Notes: generated by a model not told the origin, from the letters alone. A stretch of 64,000 nucleotides of DNA from Herbaspirillum rubrisubalbicans (GCF_003719195.1 NZ_CP024996.1:3782001-3846000), one strand, 5' to 3'. Positions 17,975 through 27,506 are shown, counted from the stretch's first letter. Made by a program: numbers and translations.

Positions 17975-18886
17975 ATGAAATCACATCACCTGCAAGAGAC
18001 TGCCCTGCGTTACTTCCTGGAAGTGGTGCGCTGCGGCTCCATCAGCGAGGCCTCGCAACGCCTCAATGTGGCCAGCTCGGCCATCAGCCGCCAGATCAGC
18101 AGCCTGGAAGAAATCCTCGACACGGTCTTGTTCGAGCGCCGTCCGCGCGGCATGGTGCTCTCGGCAGGAGGCGAGATGCTGGCGGCCCATGCGCGCAAGA
18201 TGGCGCTGGAAGCCGACCGCGTGGTGGCCGACCTGCAGGCCTTGAAGGGCTTGCGCAGCGGGCGCGTGCGGCTGGCATCCTCGGAGGGCTTTGCCATCGA
18301 TTTCCTGCCGCGCGTGATCAATACCTTCCAGAAACAATATCCGGGTTTCGTGTTCCAGCTCTTCGTGGGGATACCGACCATGGTGGCGCGCCAGGTGCGC
18401 GAAGGCAATGCCGACATCGGGCTGACCTTCTCGCGCCTGCCCGAGCCGGAAATCAAGGTGGTGCATCGCCAGCCCGGACCGATTGCGCTGGTCATGCGCA
18501 ACGACCATCCACTGGCGCGCTTTCGCCATCTCTCGCTGGCCCAGCTCAAACCCTATCCGATGGCCCTGCCCGACCCCACCACCACGCTGCGGCAATTGTT
18601 CGACATCGCCTGCAGTCGCCAGCAGGTGGTAATCGAACCGGTGATGACCAGCAACTACATCCAGTCGCTGCACAACTACGTGCTGGACAACGATGCGATT
18701 TCCATCACCGGTGACGTCACCGTGCGTTATCGCATCGAACGCGGCGAATTGAGCATGAGGCCGATCCGTGATTGCCCGGTCGATGGCCGTTTCGTGGAAG
18801 TGCAGACCCTGGCCGGACGCACCTTGCCGCGCAGCGTGGAAATCTTCCTTGATTACCTGGTGACGGAATTGAGCAAGGATCTGTGA
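17975..18886 (+). CDS. LysR-family transcriptional regulator
   Basis: The 303-residue regulator starts MKSHHLQETALRYFLEVVRC. The helix-turn-helix (about residues 18-42) reads GSISEASQRLNVASSAISRQ, followed by the LysR substrate-binding domain with VRLASSEGF and DIGLTFSRLPEPE. A longer upstream frame exists but the chosen ATG sits at the normal LysR start. Its divergent position suggests it activates the peptide-transport/M20 operon in response to the transported compound or a metabolite. Confidence 0.9.
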   Translation: MKSHHLQETALRYFLEVVRCGSISEASQRLNVASSAISRQISSLEEILDTVLFERRPRGMVLSAGGEMLAAHARKMALEADRVVADLQALKGLRSGRVRLASSEGFAIDFLPRVINTFQKQYPGFVFQLFVGIPTMVARQVREGNADIGLTFSRLPEPEIKVVHRQPGPIALVMRNDHPLARFRHLSLAQLKPYPMALPDPTTTLRQLFDIACSRQQVVIEPVMTSNYIQSLHNYVLDNDAISITGDVTVRYRIERGELSMRPIRDCPVDGRFVEVQTLAGRTLPRSVEIFLDYLVTELSKDL

Positions 18887-18932
18887 CCGCCACCCGACCG
18901 CCGCCATCGCGGCCGGGGGGCATATCAGGCGT

Positions 18933-21900
18933 TCAGAAACGCCAACCGGCCTTGAGCGCGGCGGACTGGTTGATGAAACCGCTGCGGCCTTCAGCATCCA
19001 AGCGCAACGTGATGTCAGCCGTCGCCATCAGCTGGTAGCGATAGCTCACGCCCGCCTTGAACAGCCACGCCGAGCGGGCCGTACCGGGTGCGGTAAAGGC
19101 TTGCCCCGGCGCCCCGGCGTAGGTGGCGACCAAGTCATCGCGGTCGTTGATGGCATCGTAGCTGGCACCGAGGTAGCTGCTGATCTGGGAGGCGGCTGTC
19201 ACAGCGTAGTTCAACCGCGTGCTCACGCCCAGCAACAAGGCCTGGCTGCGCTTGCCTTGTACCGACAAACTCAGATCACCTGCCCCGCTCTCAGCGTAGG
19301 CTGGGCTTTGCAGGCGGGTGTAGTCGAGCTGCAAGGCAGGTACCAGACCCAATACTTCACTCAAGGGCAACGTGTGCGACACATTTGCACCCACATGCGC
19401 ACTCCAGCTGTGATAGCGGCTGCTGGCGATGCGGTTCAGACCACCGAACTGCAGATCGCGGCTCAGGCGGTTGCCGATCCAGCCCAGATCAGCCTGCCAG
19501 CCCAGCGCCAGCTCGCCCAGCGCCACGCTGCCATATAGGGCCAGCATGTTGGATTCGATGCGGCCGCGACTGCCGGTGCCGGTGATGGCGGTGTTGCCGC
19601 TGGTGCGGGTGCCGGCATAGGCGTAGGAGATGCCAACGCGTCCGCGCTCCAGTTCCATCTCGGCGCCGGCAGCCATGCCCCAGGTGCTGGCACTGAACCC
19701 GGACGCGCCGCCCCGGTCGCCCTGGTTGGTACGCGATTCGAAGGGCATGATCCAGACTTGGCGGTCCGCCCCTGCCTCGCCGTAGGCCAGGCCGCTGCCA
19801 GCGCCTACGCCTACGCCATCGATGCCGGAAGAGCCGGTCTCGACGCGCGTGGCGATGACCCGATTGAGTGAGGCTTGGCTACCACGAATGGCACTGGCGC
19901 TATCGTTCCTGGGCAGGGTCTGGCTGGCCGCACGCATCAGGCTGGCGGCATCAGGCAACCGACCCAGCGCAGTGACGACCTGGGCCATGTCACCGCTGGA
20001 TGGATGCTGGATCTGCCGGTCCAGCACTGGCGCCACCGGCGTAGCGGCAACTGCGGAGGCGATTGCCAGAGAGGTTCGGAATGCTGGTGGTGGCGCTACC
20101 AGCGTACTTGCTACCGGGGTGCTTGCTGCGGGCTTGCTTGCCACCGGAGTACTTGCCACCGGAGTACTTGCTGCCGGAGTACTTGCTGCCGGAGTACTTG
20201 CTGCCGGAGTGCTTGCTGTCGGAGTGCTTGCTGTCGGAGTACTTGCTGTCGGCGTGATGACGGCAGCTGGAGCCGCTGCCACAGTGGCAGGTGCCAGGGT
20301 ATCCTTGACCACCTGCTGGATGCTGACCACATCGACGATGTTCAGGTCCACCGCGTTATTCGCAACCACAGGCCGGAAGTCGAACAGCAGCGAATTGTCG
20401 GAGACGTTCAGGCTCGGCGCACTGAGGCTGCCGGCCGTGATGACGCCGCCCAGTGTCTGGCCGCGTGCCAGCGTCGCGGCCTTGCTCACGTCAACCGCCA
20501 GTCGAGCACCCGAGGCGAAGCTGGCCGTGCCAGTGACGGCCAGCTTGCCGTATTGGGTCGCACTGGCCACACCTACGGTCAGGATCTGCTCCGAGGTCTG
20601 GGCAAAGGATGGCACGCTGAGGGTACCGGCAGCGATGGTGGTATTGCCGCTGTAGCGGACCGGACCGAGCACACGCAGCGTGCCCTCGCCTTGCTTGACC
20701 AGACTACCCTTGCCGCTGCCGTCAGCGATGCCGGCGTTGAGCGTGAGCGTGAAGGCCTGGGTATCGATGCGCCCTTCGCCATGGAGGCTGACTGCATTGC
20801 CCAGCGCGAGCCCATCCGCAGCGGCACGCAGGGTGGTGCCATCGTTCATGCCCAAGGCGCCGCTGCCCAGCGCCGTCGCCGACGCCACCGCCAGCGTACC
20901 GCCCTCCAGACGGGTGCCCCCGGAATAGCTATTGTTGCCGGACAGCGTGAGAACGCCGGCGCCGCTTTTGACCAAGGTCCCCACGTAGTCGGCATCGGTC
21001 TTCTTCTGGACCGCATCGAGGTAGGCGGTCTGCCCCTTGTAGTTGCCCAGTGCCAGGTTGGCGGCAACCATATCGGTGTCGGTAGAGAGCACGTAGGTCA
21101 GCAACTGCTCCTTGCTCAACAACGCTCCCGTGCCGGATTGCTTGAGAATGGCCGCGGCCAAGGGATTGGCAGCGACCGCCTTGTCGGCATTCTGGAAGGC
21201 GGTATTGTCTTCCTTCTTCTTGCTGGCCTGGTAGGTGGCATTGCGCTGGGCGCGCGTCTGCACCAGCGCCAGGGCAGCATCGTAGCCGCTGTTGACGCGG
21301 CTGGTGACCTGGGCGGTGGCACTGTCCACCGCCGCCTGAAGGGTGCTCACCGACAAGGCCTGCCAGGCTGCCAGTTGGGCCTTTTCTTCGCTCTTGCGCT
21401 GGACCAAGGCGGCCTCGGAGATGTCGTTGCTCCAAGTATCGCTGCGGCCGCTGCCAATGTTGGCATTGAAGACGCCCAGTAGTTGCGCCGGTCCATTCAA
21501 GGCTTTCTTCAAATCGGGCAGGCCCCAGCCGAACATGGCGTTGGGCACATCGACCGCGCCACCGCCCAGGTGGGTGGAGGTAGTCAGCAGGATGGTGCGG
21601 ATGGCCTGGTTGTCGAGGTCGGGGTAGCGCTCCATCAGTACACCCAAGGCGCCGGTGACATGGGGCGCGGCCATGGAGGTGCCGGAGGCGTTCACCAGAG
21701 CAGTGTCGGACGTGATGTTCAGGCTGGGGATGGCCGAGCCCGGTGCCGACAGGCACCAGTACTTGGCCAGGCCGCACTGGTTGGAAAAGCTGGGCAGGAC
21801 CGAGCTGGCGTTGACGGCGGCTACCGCAATCCAGTTCTGTTCCAGCTCCGGCCTGAAATACGGCAGGGCCGAGCGGATGTTGACGTTGCTCTTACTGCTA

Positions 21901-22709
21901 TTGCCCGCCGCCCACACCATGAGGGTATTGGATGCTTGCGCCACGTCGGCTGCCGCATCCAGCCAGCTCTTCTTGGCGCCACCCTGCAGGCGCTGGTAGG
22001 CCGCCGCCACGCCGCCGATGGAGCCGAAGTCATCGCGCGAATCAGGGCTGCCCCAGCTACTGTTGATGACGCGCACACCGGCGCTGGCGAGGTTGCCATA
22101 GGCCGCCTTGAAGTAGTTGTAGTCCATGTTCACGCCATAGACCGAACTGTCGGTGCCGTTGGTATTGGTGATGTAGTAGTCGCTGGCGAAGGCCACGCCC
22201 ATGATGCCCGCGCCATTCTTGGCCGCGGCAATGGAGCCGGAAACATGACTGCCGTGCTTGTCGTTGAGCGTGCTCACTGCACCGGTGGTGCTGAAGGCGT
22301 CACCGGCTTTCCAGGGCTGGCTGCCATTCTGGTATTGCGACCCATCGTTGGCATAGGTGCCGATGACGGCCAGGGCCTTGACGTTGCGACTGACGAATTC
22401 GGCATGCGTCAGCAAGAGCCCCGAATCGACCGAACCCAGCTTGATGCCCAGACCCGAGAACCCGGCCGCGTAGGCATACTGGGCATTCATCGCGCCCAAG
22501 CCCCAATCGGTCTTGAATTCGCTATTGGCGGCCCAACTGGCCACGGCGGCGGCGACATCGGTGCTGCTGCTGCCGTCATAGTTGACGTAGCTCTGGGCGC
22601 TGGCCGGCAGGCCCAGGGTCAGCAGTACAGCGCCGCAGAGGCGCTTCTTTTGCAAACCCGCCGTTGACGTCATCGTGGCTTGCCTTGACGGCTTCTTTTT
22701 ATTCGTCAT
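18933..22709 (-). CDS. Subtilisin-like serine protease autotransporter
   Basis: The 1258-residue type Va autotransporter starts with an extended signal peptide. The S8 protease domain (about residues 65-385) has the triad Asp95 (GSVDSG), His152 (KHGSHVSG), Ser345 (GTSMAAPH) and the oxyanion Asn270 (WAAGN). Next come two passenger-associated repeats (TLSGNNSYSGGT, RVLGPVRYSGNT), a Thr/Pro/Ala/Ser repeat linker, and the C-terminal beta-barrel ending in AGWRF with a terminal Phe. The barrel carries the protease across the outer membrane. Targets may be the cell's own surface proteins or host proteins. It is a single-gene unit. Confidence 0.9.
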   Translation of the reverse strand: MTNKKKPSRQATMTSTAGLQKKRLCGAVLLTLGLPASAQSYVNYDGSSSTDVAAAVASWAANSEFKTDWGLGAMNAQYAYAAGFSGLGIKLGSVDSGLLLTHAEFVSRNVKALAVIGTYANDGSQYQNGSQPWKAGDAFSTTGAVSTLNDKHGSHVSGSIAAAKNGAGIMGVAFASDYYITNTNGTDSSVYGVNMDYNYFKAAYGNLASAGVRVINSSWGSPDSRDDFGSIGGVAAAYQRLQGGAKKSWLDAAADVAQASNTLMVWAAGNSSKSNVNIRSALPYFRPELEQNWIAVAAVNASSVLPSFSNQCGLAKYWCLSAPGSAIPSLNITSDTALVNASGTSMAAPHVTGALGVLMERYPDLDNQAIRTILLTTSTHLGGGAVDVPNAMFGWGLPDLKKALNGPAQLLGVFNANIGSGRSDTWSNDISEAALVQRKSEEKAQLAAWQALSVSTLQAAVDSATAQVTSRVNSGYDAALALVQTRAQRNATYQASKKKEDNTAFQNADKAVAANPLAAAILKQSGTGALLSKEQLLTYVLSTDTDMVAANLALGNYKGQTAYLDAVQKKTDADYVGTLVKSGAGVLTLSGNNSYSGGTRLEGGTLAVASATALGSGALGMNDGTTLRAAADGLALGNAVSLHGEGRIDTQAFTLTLNAGIADGSGKGSLVKQGEGTLRVLGPVRYSGNTTIAAGTLSVPSFAQTSEQILTVGVASATQYGKLAVTGTASFASGARLAVDVSKAATLARGQTLGGVITAGSLSAPSLNVSDNSLLFDFRPVVANNAVDLNIVDVVSIQQVVKDTLAPATVAAAPAAVITPTASTPTASTPTASTPAASTPAASTPAASTPVASTPVASKPAASTPVASTLVAPPPAFRTSLAIASAVAATPVAPVLDRQIQHPSSGDMAQVVTALGRLPDAASLMRAASQTLPRNDSASAIRGSQASLNRVIATRVETGSSGIDGVGVGAGSGLAYGEAGADRQVWIMPFESRTNQGDRGGASGFSASTWGMAAGAEMELERGRVGISYAYAGTRTSGNTAITGTGSRGRIESNMLALYGSVALGELALGWQADLGWIGNRLSRDLQFGGLNRIASSRYHSWSAHVGANVSHTLPLSEVLGLVPALQLDYTRLQSPAYAESGAGDLSLSVQGKRSQALLLGVSTRLNYAVTAASQISSYLGASYDAINDRDDLVATYAGAPGQAFTAPGTARSAWLFKAGVSYRYQLMATADITLRLDAEGRSGFINQSAALKAGWRF
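20104..20253 (-). repeat. 15-bp tandem repeats in the autotransporter linker
   Basis: About ten 15-bp units (variants of gtacttgctgccgga on the plus strand) encode a repeating five-residue TP(T/A/V)AS-type linker between the passenger and the beta-barrel. Unit length is a multiple of three, so gain or loss of units would keep the frame. Confidence 0.8.
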
Positions 22710-23095
22710 CTTCCCTTCCTAGGTCGATCATGTGGAATTGGCCAGGTGATCGGGAATGCCAGTCCGACCCCGTCCTTGTTGTCGTCTCCCTGATGCCGGC
22801 TGATACCGGCCTTTTTGTAGGGGCGCATTGTCGGGGGCCTACGCCGTTCTGGACATTGTCTTTTGGTGCTGTCCAGACCAGGAAAAGCTGAAGCTTTTTG
22901 CATCACGTCAGCACGTGAAGACAGGAATAAAAAGCGCGGGAATGCCACCTGGACGCAGGTACGGGCTGCTGCCAACGCCGTTGCACGGCGCTGGAGAAGG
23001 TGGGAGAAAAAGGGGAAAGAGAGAGGGACGAGAGAGGGACTACTGGCCAGCAGCGAACCAGGTCGCTGCCGGCATGAGCAACAATAAGCCTGAGA
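22710..23095. other. Intergenic control region, no gene supported
   Basis: This 386-bp stretch holds the presumed promoter of the autotransporter. An inverted repeat CTGGACA...TGTCCAG occurs around 22850-22875. Short frames here show no recognisable protein. Confidence 0.4.
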
Positions 23096-24571
23096 TCAGC
23101 TCTGCTGGTCTGACCAGCCCAGGCCCAGGGCCTTCTGGATGCCGACGAAACTGCGCGTCAGATTGGCCTCGGCCTGCAGCAGGTTCTGCTGGGCGGTGAT
23201 CTGCTGGCGCGTGGTATCGAGCAATTCGATCAAGGTACCGGTACCGGCCTGGTAACGCTGGCGCGCCAGTTCCAGGGCGCGATCGGCAGAAGCCTTGGTA
23301 CGCGCCAAGGTGGCCACCGTGACGCGGCCATAGCGGAAGCGCGACAAGGAATCCTCGGCGTCGCGCAAGGCTTCCAGCACGGCTTGGCGGTACTTCATCT
23401 CGGCTTCGTCACGCACCCTCTCGGCTTGCGTGACGCGCGCCTTGGCGCGGCCGAAGTCGAGGAAGTTCCAGCTCAGCATCGGTGCACCGATGGCGGCGAA
23501 ATCATCCAGTCGGGTCAGGTCCGAAGGATGCGTGCCACCCAGGCCGATCACCCCAAACAGTTTCAGGCTGGGATAGCGCGCCGCCTCGGCCTGGCCGATC
23601 TTGGCAGTGTCGGCCGCCAACGTGCGTTCGGCGGCGCGCACGTCGGGTCGACGCCGCAGCAGGGTCACCGGATCGCCTACTGCGACCTGCTGCGGTGGCA
23701 ACGGCACAGGCGCGGTGGCCGTGAGTTCATTATCGAGCGTGCCAGGCTCCTGGCCCAGCAGCGTAGCTAGCTGGTTCAGGTAGGCCTCACGATCGGCTTG
23801 CAGGGGGATCAGGTCGGCGCGGCTGGCGTCGAGTTGGTTCTGGATGCGGATCTGCTCCAGCGAAGAGGCCGTGCCGCGTGCCACGCGCTGGCTGGTGAGC
23901 TTGAGCATCTGCTCCTGTGCCTGCACCGCCTGTTCGCCCAGGGCCAGGCGCTGCTGAAGGTCACGCAGGCTGATGTAGGCATTGGCCACTTCGGCGGCCA
24001 GGCTGACCTGGACATCGGCCAGCGACGCCTCGGCGGCTTGCGCGGTGGCGCCTGCGGCCTGGATGGCGCGGCGGTGGGCACCGAAGAGGTCGGCTTCCCA
24101 AGTGGCATCGAAGCCCGCACTGTAGAGATTGGCGCTGGTGGCCGAACCATTGCCGGAACTGGAGCCGCCGGTGAGCGCACCGAGGTTGGCCGGTGGCAGG
24201 CGCGCATGGCCGGCTAGCGCCGAGGCGCCGACGCTGGGGGCGGAGTTGGCCTGTTCCAGCTCCAGCCCGGCGCGCGATTGCTGCAGGCGGGCGCGGGCGA
24301 TGCCGAGATTGGGATTGGCTTGCAAGGCGCGTTCAATGAGGCTGTCGAGTTCCGCATCGTTGAGACCTTGCCACCAGCGGTTCACCGGCATGGCGGTAGT
24401 GGCACTATCGCCAGCGCGCACGAAGTGGCCCCTATGCGCAGCCTGCGGTGCGGCTTCGGGCGGGCCGGCGTATTCCGGGCCGAGCGCACAGCCGGCCAGC
24501 AACGCAGCCGCTGCCAGGGCGATCAGGCGGGCGCGGGGAAAGAAAGAATCGGTCTTGTACATAATCATCAT
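23096..24571 (-). CDS. Outer-membrane efflux lipoprotein (NodT/OprM family)
   Basis: The 491-residue outer-membrane factor has a lipobox (LAAAALLAGC) and N-terminal Cys after the signal sequence, then two OEP repeats with long coiled-coil helices. Typical motifs are WWQGLNDAELDSLIERALQANPNLGIARARL and LRRRPDVRAAERTLAAD. It forms the trimeric exit duct of a tripartite pump. The ATG overlaps the MFS stop by one base (TGATG), so the genes are coupled. Several ATG codons lie close together; I use 24571. Confidence 0.9.
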   Translation of the reverse strand: MMIMYKTDSFFPRARLIALAAAALLAGCALGPEYAGPPEAAPQAAHRGHFVRAGDSATTAMPVNRWWQGLNDAELDSLIERALQANPNLGIARARLQQSRAGLELEQANSAPSVGASALAGHARLPPANLGALTGGSSSGNGSATSANLYSAGFDATWEADLFGAHRRAIQAAGATAQAAEASLADVQVSLAAEVANAYISLRDLQQRLALGEQAVQAQEQMLKLTSQRVARGTASSLEQIRIQNQLDASRADLIPLQADREAYLNQLATLLGQEPGTLDNELTATAPVPLPPQQVAVGDPVTLLRRRPDVRAAERTLAADTAKIGQAEAARYPSLKLFGVIGLGGTHPSDLTRLDDFAAIGAPMLSWNFLDFGRAKARVTQAERVRDEAEMKYRQAVLEALRDAEDSLSRFRYGRVTVATLARTKASADRALELARQRYQAGTGTLIELLDTTRQQITAQQNLLQAEANLTRSFVGIQKALGLGWSDQQS

Positions 24572-26139
24572 CAATGAGAAGCCACCGGTGCGGCGTTGGT
24601 TGGCAAGGGGCGCAGGAACAGCACCAGCGGCGTGACGCAGACGATGGCCACGCCCAACAACCAGAACAGGTCGGCATAGGTCATGGTCAGCGCCTGGGCC
24701 TGGATGGTGGCGCCCATGAGCTGGATCGCTACGTCCTGGCCACCCAGCAGGTGCGCTTGGGCCGCGATGCTGGACTGCACCAGGTCGGAATTGGCAGAGA
24801 GGCTCTCTTCCAGGCGCCGGCTATGCAGCCACAGGCGCTGGTCCTGGATCACGGCGATGGCCGCCAGCGCCAGCGAACCGCCCAGGTTGCGCGCCGCGCT
24901 ATAGAGCCCGGAAGCGTCACCGGCCTGCGCGGGCGGCACCGAGCGGATCGCCGCCTGGTTCAGGAACAGCATGGCCAGCACCGTACCCAAACCGCGCATC
25001 AACTGCGAGGCGACGAAGGAGCCGCCGTAGGACAAAGGACTCAGGTCGGTTTCGAGGAAGGCCGAGGTCGCCAGCAGCAGGAAGCCGGTTCCCACCGCGA
25101 TGCGGATATCGACCCGCCGCATCAGCAAGGGCGTGAAGGGCATCATCAGGATCATCGGCACCCCCGAGAGCAGCACGATCCAGCCCGACTGCAGCGAGTT
25201 GTAGCCGGCAATGCCGGAGAGGAACTGCGGGATCACGTAGGCGGTGCCATACAGCGCCACGCCGACGATCATGGCCATCATCACCACCGAGCCGAACTGG
25301 CGGTCGCGCAACAAGCGTAACTGGATCACCGGGTGACGCGAGCGCATCTGACCGATGGCCAGGAGGATGAAGCCCAGCAAGGACGTGGCGGCTAGCCAGC
25401 GGATGTCGGGCGAAGAGAACCACTGCTCGCGCTCGCCCTCCTCCAGCACCACCGTCAGACCGCCCAGCCCCAGCGCCAGGCCGGCGATGCCGAACCAGTC
25501 GGCCTGGGCCAATTGCTCGAACTTGGGACGTTCATAGGGAATAGCCACCAGCAGCAAGGTGATGAGCGCTGCCCCCACCGGCAGGTTGATGAAGAAGGCG
25601 TAGTGCCAGCTCACGTTCTCGGTCAGCCAACCGCCCATCACCGGCCCCAGCACCGGACCCAGGATGGCGGTAGCGCCGAACATGGCATTGCCCACCGGTT
25701 GCTGTGAGCGCGGAAGTCGGGTGGCGATGATGGTCATGGCCGTAGGAATGAGCGCACCACCGGTAAAGCCCTGCCCGACCCGCCCGATGATCATCATCGG
25801 CAGCGTGGTGGACAGACCGCACAGCACCGAGAACAGCGTGAACAGGCTGGCCGCAGTAAGCAGCAGCACGCGCAGGCCCAGCAGTCGTTCCAGCCAGGCC
25901 GACATGGGAATGATGACGATCTCGGCCACCAGGTAAGCGGTGGCGATCCAGGTACCTTCGGTGCCGGAAGCGCCGATCTCGCCCTGGATGGTAGGCAGTG
26001 AAGAGTTGACGATGGAAATATCCAGCGTGGCCATGAGCGCCCCCAGGGTGCCGGCCGCCACCGCCAGCCAGGCGGCGGCATCGGCCTTTTCTTCCTGCGC
26101 GCCCGGACCGGCTAGCGGCTTGGCGGGGGCGCTACTCAC
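24571..26139 (-). CDS. MFS drug efflux permease, DHA2 (EmrB/QacA) family
   Basis: The 522-residue protein has about 14 membrane helices. The DHA2 features include LDISIVNSSLPTIQGEIGASGTEGTWIATAYLVAEIV and the motif GRVGQGFTGGALIPTAMTII. EmrB-type pumps use the proton gradient to expel hydrophobic drugs or phenolics through a tripartite assembly. The gene overlaps the fusion-protein gene by 4 bp upstream and the outer-membrane factor downstream. Confidence 0.9.
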   Translation of the reverse strand: MSSAPAKPLAGPGAQEEKADAAAWLAVAAGTLGALMATLDISIVNSSLPTIQGEIGASGTEGTWIATAYLVAEIVIIPMSAWLERLLGLRVLLLTAASLFTLFSVLCGLSTTLPMMIIGRVGQGFTGGALIPTAMTIIATRLPRSQQPVGNAMFGATAILGPVLGPVMGGWLTENVSWHYAFFINLPVGAALITLLLVAIPYERPKFEQLAQADWFGIAGLALGLGGLTVVLEEGEREQWFSSPDIRWLAATSLLGFILLAIGQMRSRHPVIQLRLLRDRQFGSVVMMAMIVGVALYGTAYVIPQFLSGIAGYNSLQSGWIVLLSGVPMILMMPFTPLLMRRVDIRIAVGTGFLLLATSAFLETDLSPLSYGGSFVASQLMRGLGTVLAMLFLNQAAIRSVPPAQAGDASGLYSAARNLGGSLALAAIAVIQDQRLWLHSRRLEESLSANSDLVQSSIAAQAHLLGGQDVAIQLMGATIQAQALTMTYADLFWLLGVAIVCVTPLVLFLRPLPTNAAPVASH

Positions 26140-27326
26140 TGCGGCTCCGTGCCGGTGGCATTGGTTTCGCTGTTGCGCTCGCGCAGGGTGCGCAGTTCAT
26201 CCTTGGCGCCAATGGTATTGACTTCTACCGTCACCGACAGGCCGGCCACGAAGGCGCGAGTTTGTTCCGGGGTGGCGTCAATGGCCACCCGCACCGGGAC
26301 GCGCTGGACGATCTTGGTGAAGTTGCCGGTAGCATTCTGCGGCGGCAGCAGCGAGAACTGAGCGCCGGTGCCAGGCGAGAGACTCTCTACATGGCCCCGG
26401 AATTCCACACCCGGCAAGGCATCGACCTTGATGGTGGCGGGCTGGCCGATGCGCATGATGCCGATCTGGGTTTCCTTGAAATTGGCGTTGACGTAGAAGC
26501 GCGTCGGCACCACGGTCATCAAGCGCGTGCCGGCCGAGACGAACTGACCGACCCGCACCTGCTTGTCGCCGATGCGGCCATCGACACTGGCGCGGATCTC
26601 GGTATAGCCGAGATTGACGCTGGCCGCGTCATACTGGGCCTTGGCCGTTTCGCCCTGGGCCTGGGCCTGACGCACCTGCGCCTGCAGCGAACGCACGCGC
26701 AACTGGGCCGCTTCCAATGCTGCGCGACGCGCTGCCAGGGTGCTGCGTGCCTGGGCCTGCTGGTTGCGCAGGGTGGTCAGGCGTTCGCGGGTTTCGGCGC
26801 CGCTGGCCGCCAGCGGGGTGTAGCGCTCGACCTCGGCGGTGGCGAAGCGATCATCATCCTGGGCGGCCGCCAACTGGGCCTTGGCCTGGTCGATGGCGGC
26901 CTGCTGCTCGGCCAGTTGCGCGGTGGCGGCTTCTTCGCTGGCGGCGGCGGCGTCGATCTGGGCCTTGGCCTGGGCGGCCTGGGCCGAATAGTCGCGGGCA
27001 TCGATGCGCACCAGCGGCTGACCGGCCTTGACGACCTGGTTGTCGGCCACCATCACCTGGTCCACATAGCCGGTGACCTTGGACGAAACGGTCACGCTAT
27101 CGGCCTGGACGAAGGCATCGTTGGTGCTTTCCAGGTACTTGCCGCGGAACTGGTAGTACAGCACCCAGGCCACCACGATCACCAGCACCAGCAGGCCCAG
27201 AGCGCGCAGCACGAAGCGGGCGCGTGGGCTCATGCGTTTCTTGGGGGGCGTGTTGTTGCTGTCGGTGGAGGCGGATTGGGGCTGCGGTGGCTGGGCTTCT
27301 GGGTTGCTGGAGATGGCGTCGGTCAT
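26136..27326 (-). CDS. Efflux membrane-fusion protein (HlyD/EmrA family)
   Basis: The 396-residue protein has one N-terminal membrane helix (LGLLVLVIVVAWVLYY), a biotinyl-lipoyl-like domain (YVDQVMVADNQVVKAGQPLVRID), a long coiled-coil hairpin rich in Ala/Gln (about residues 100-215) and the barrel segment GYTEIRASVDGRIGDKQV. It connects the MFS pump and the outer-membrane factor. It is the first gene of the leftward operon; the promoter region contains the 11-bp repeats and lies opposite the MarR gene. Confidence 0.9.
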   Translation of the reverse strand: MTDAISSNPEAQPPQPQSASTDSNNTPPKKRMSPRARFVLRALGLLVLVIVVAWVLYYQFRGKYLESTNDAFVQADSVTVSSKVTGYVDQVMVADNQVVKAGQPLVRIDARDYSAQAAQAKAQIDAAAASEEAATAQLAEQQAAIDQAKAQLAAAQDDDRFATAEVERYTPLAASGAETRERLTTLRNQQAQARSTLAARRAALEAAQLRVRSLQAQVRQAQAQGETAKAQYDAASVNLGYTEIRASVDGRIGDKQVRVGQFVSAGTRLMTVVPTRFYVNANFKETQIGIMRIGQPATIKVDALPGVEFRGHVESLSPGTGAQFSLLPPQNATGNFTKIVQRVPVRVAIDATPEQTRAFVAGLSVTVEVNTIGAKDELRTLRERNSETNATGTEPQ

Positions 27327-27370
27327 CTTTTTTGTCCTAATATCGGGGCGTTAATGGCTGGGGAAGGCCA

Positions 27371-27446
27371 TTCAATACGGTGCAATACGGTTTCAATACG
27401 CTCTTGATACCAGAGCAATACGGTATCAATACAGCGTCAATACAAC
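27371..27446. repeat. Seven 11-bp phased repeats upstream of the efflux operon
   Basis: CAATAC-type cores start at 27373, 27383, 27394, 27405 (TGATAC variant), 27416, 27427 and 27438, with a spacing of 10, 11, 11, 11, 11 and 11 bp. The unit consensus is NNCAATACGGT. All copies would face the same side of the helix. The array lies 45-120 bp before the EmrA-type start and about 60 bp before the MarR gene start. This suggests cooperative binding of a regulator. Confidence 0.8.
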
Positions 27447-27477
27447 TTCGATCAAGCGAAGAGAGAAATTAATGAGG

Positions 27478-27494
27478 TACCATATGATATGGTA
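27478..27494. promoter_or_regulatory. Perfect 17-bp palindrome, candidate MarR operator
   Basis: TACCATATGATATGGTA has two perfect 8-bp arms around one base and lies 12 bp before the chosen MarR start codon. Dyads of this size and AT-rich character are typical MarR-family operators. The site would allow autorepression and, through the shared region, control of the efflux operon. The regulator link is inferred. Confidence 0.65.
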
Positions 27495-27506
27495 TCTGGA
27501 AAAATT

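Noticed and set aside
22795..22818. GCCGG-ctgata-CCGGC followed by TTTTT as a rightward terminator
   Set aside because: The stem is only 5 bp and no rightward gene ends there.
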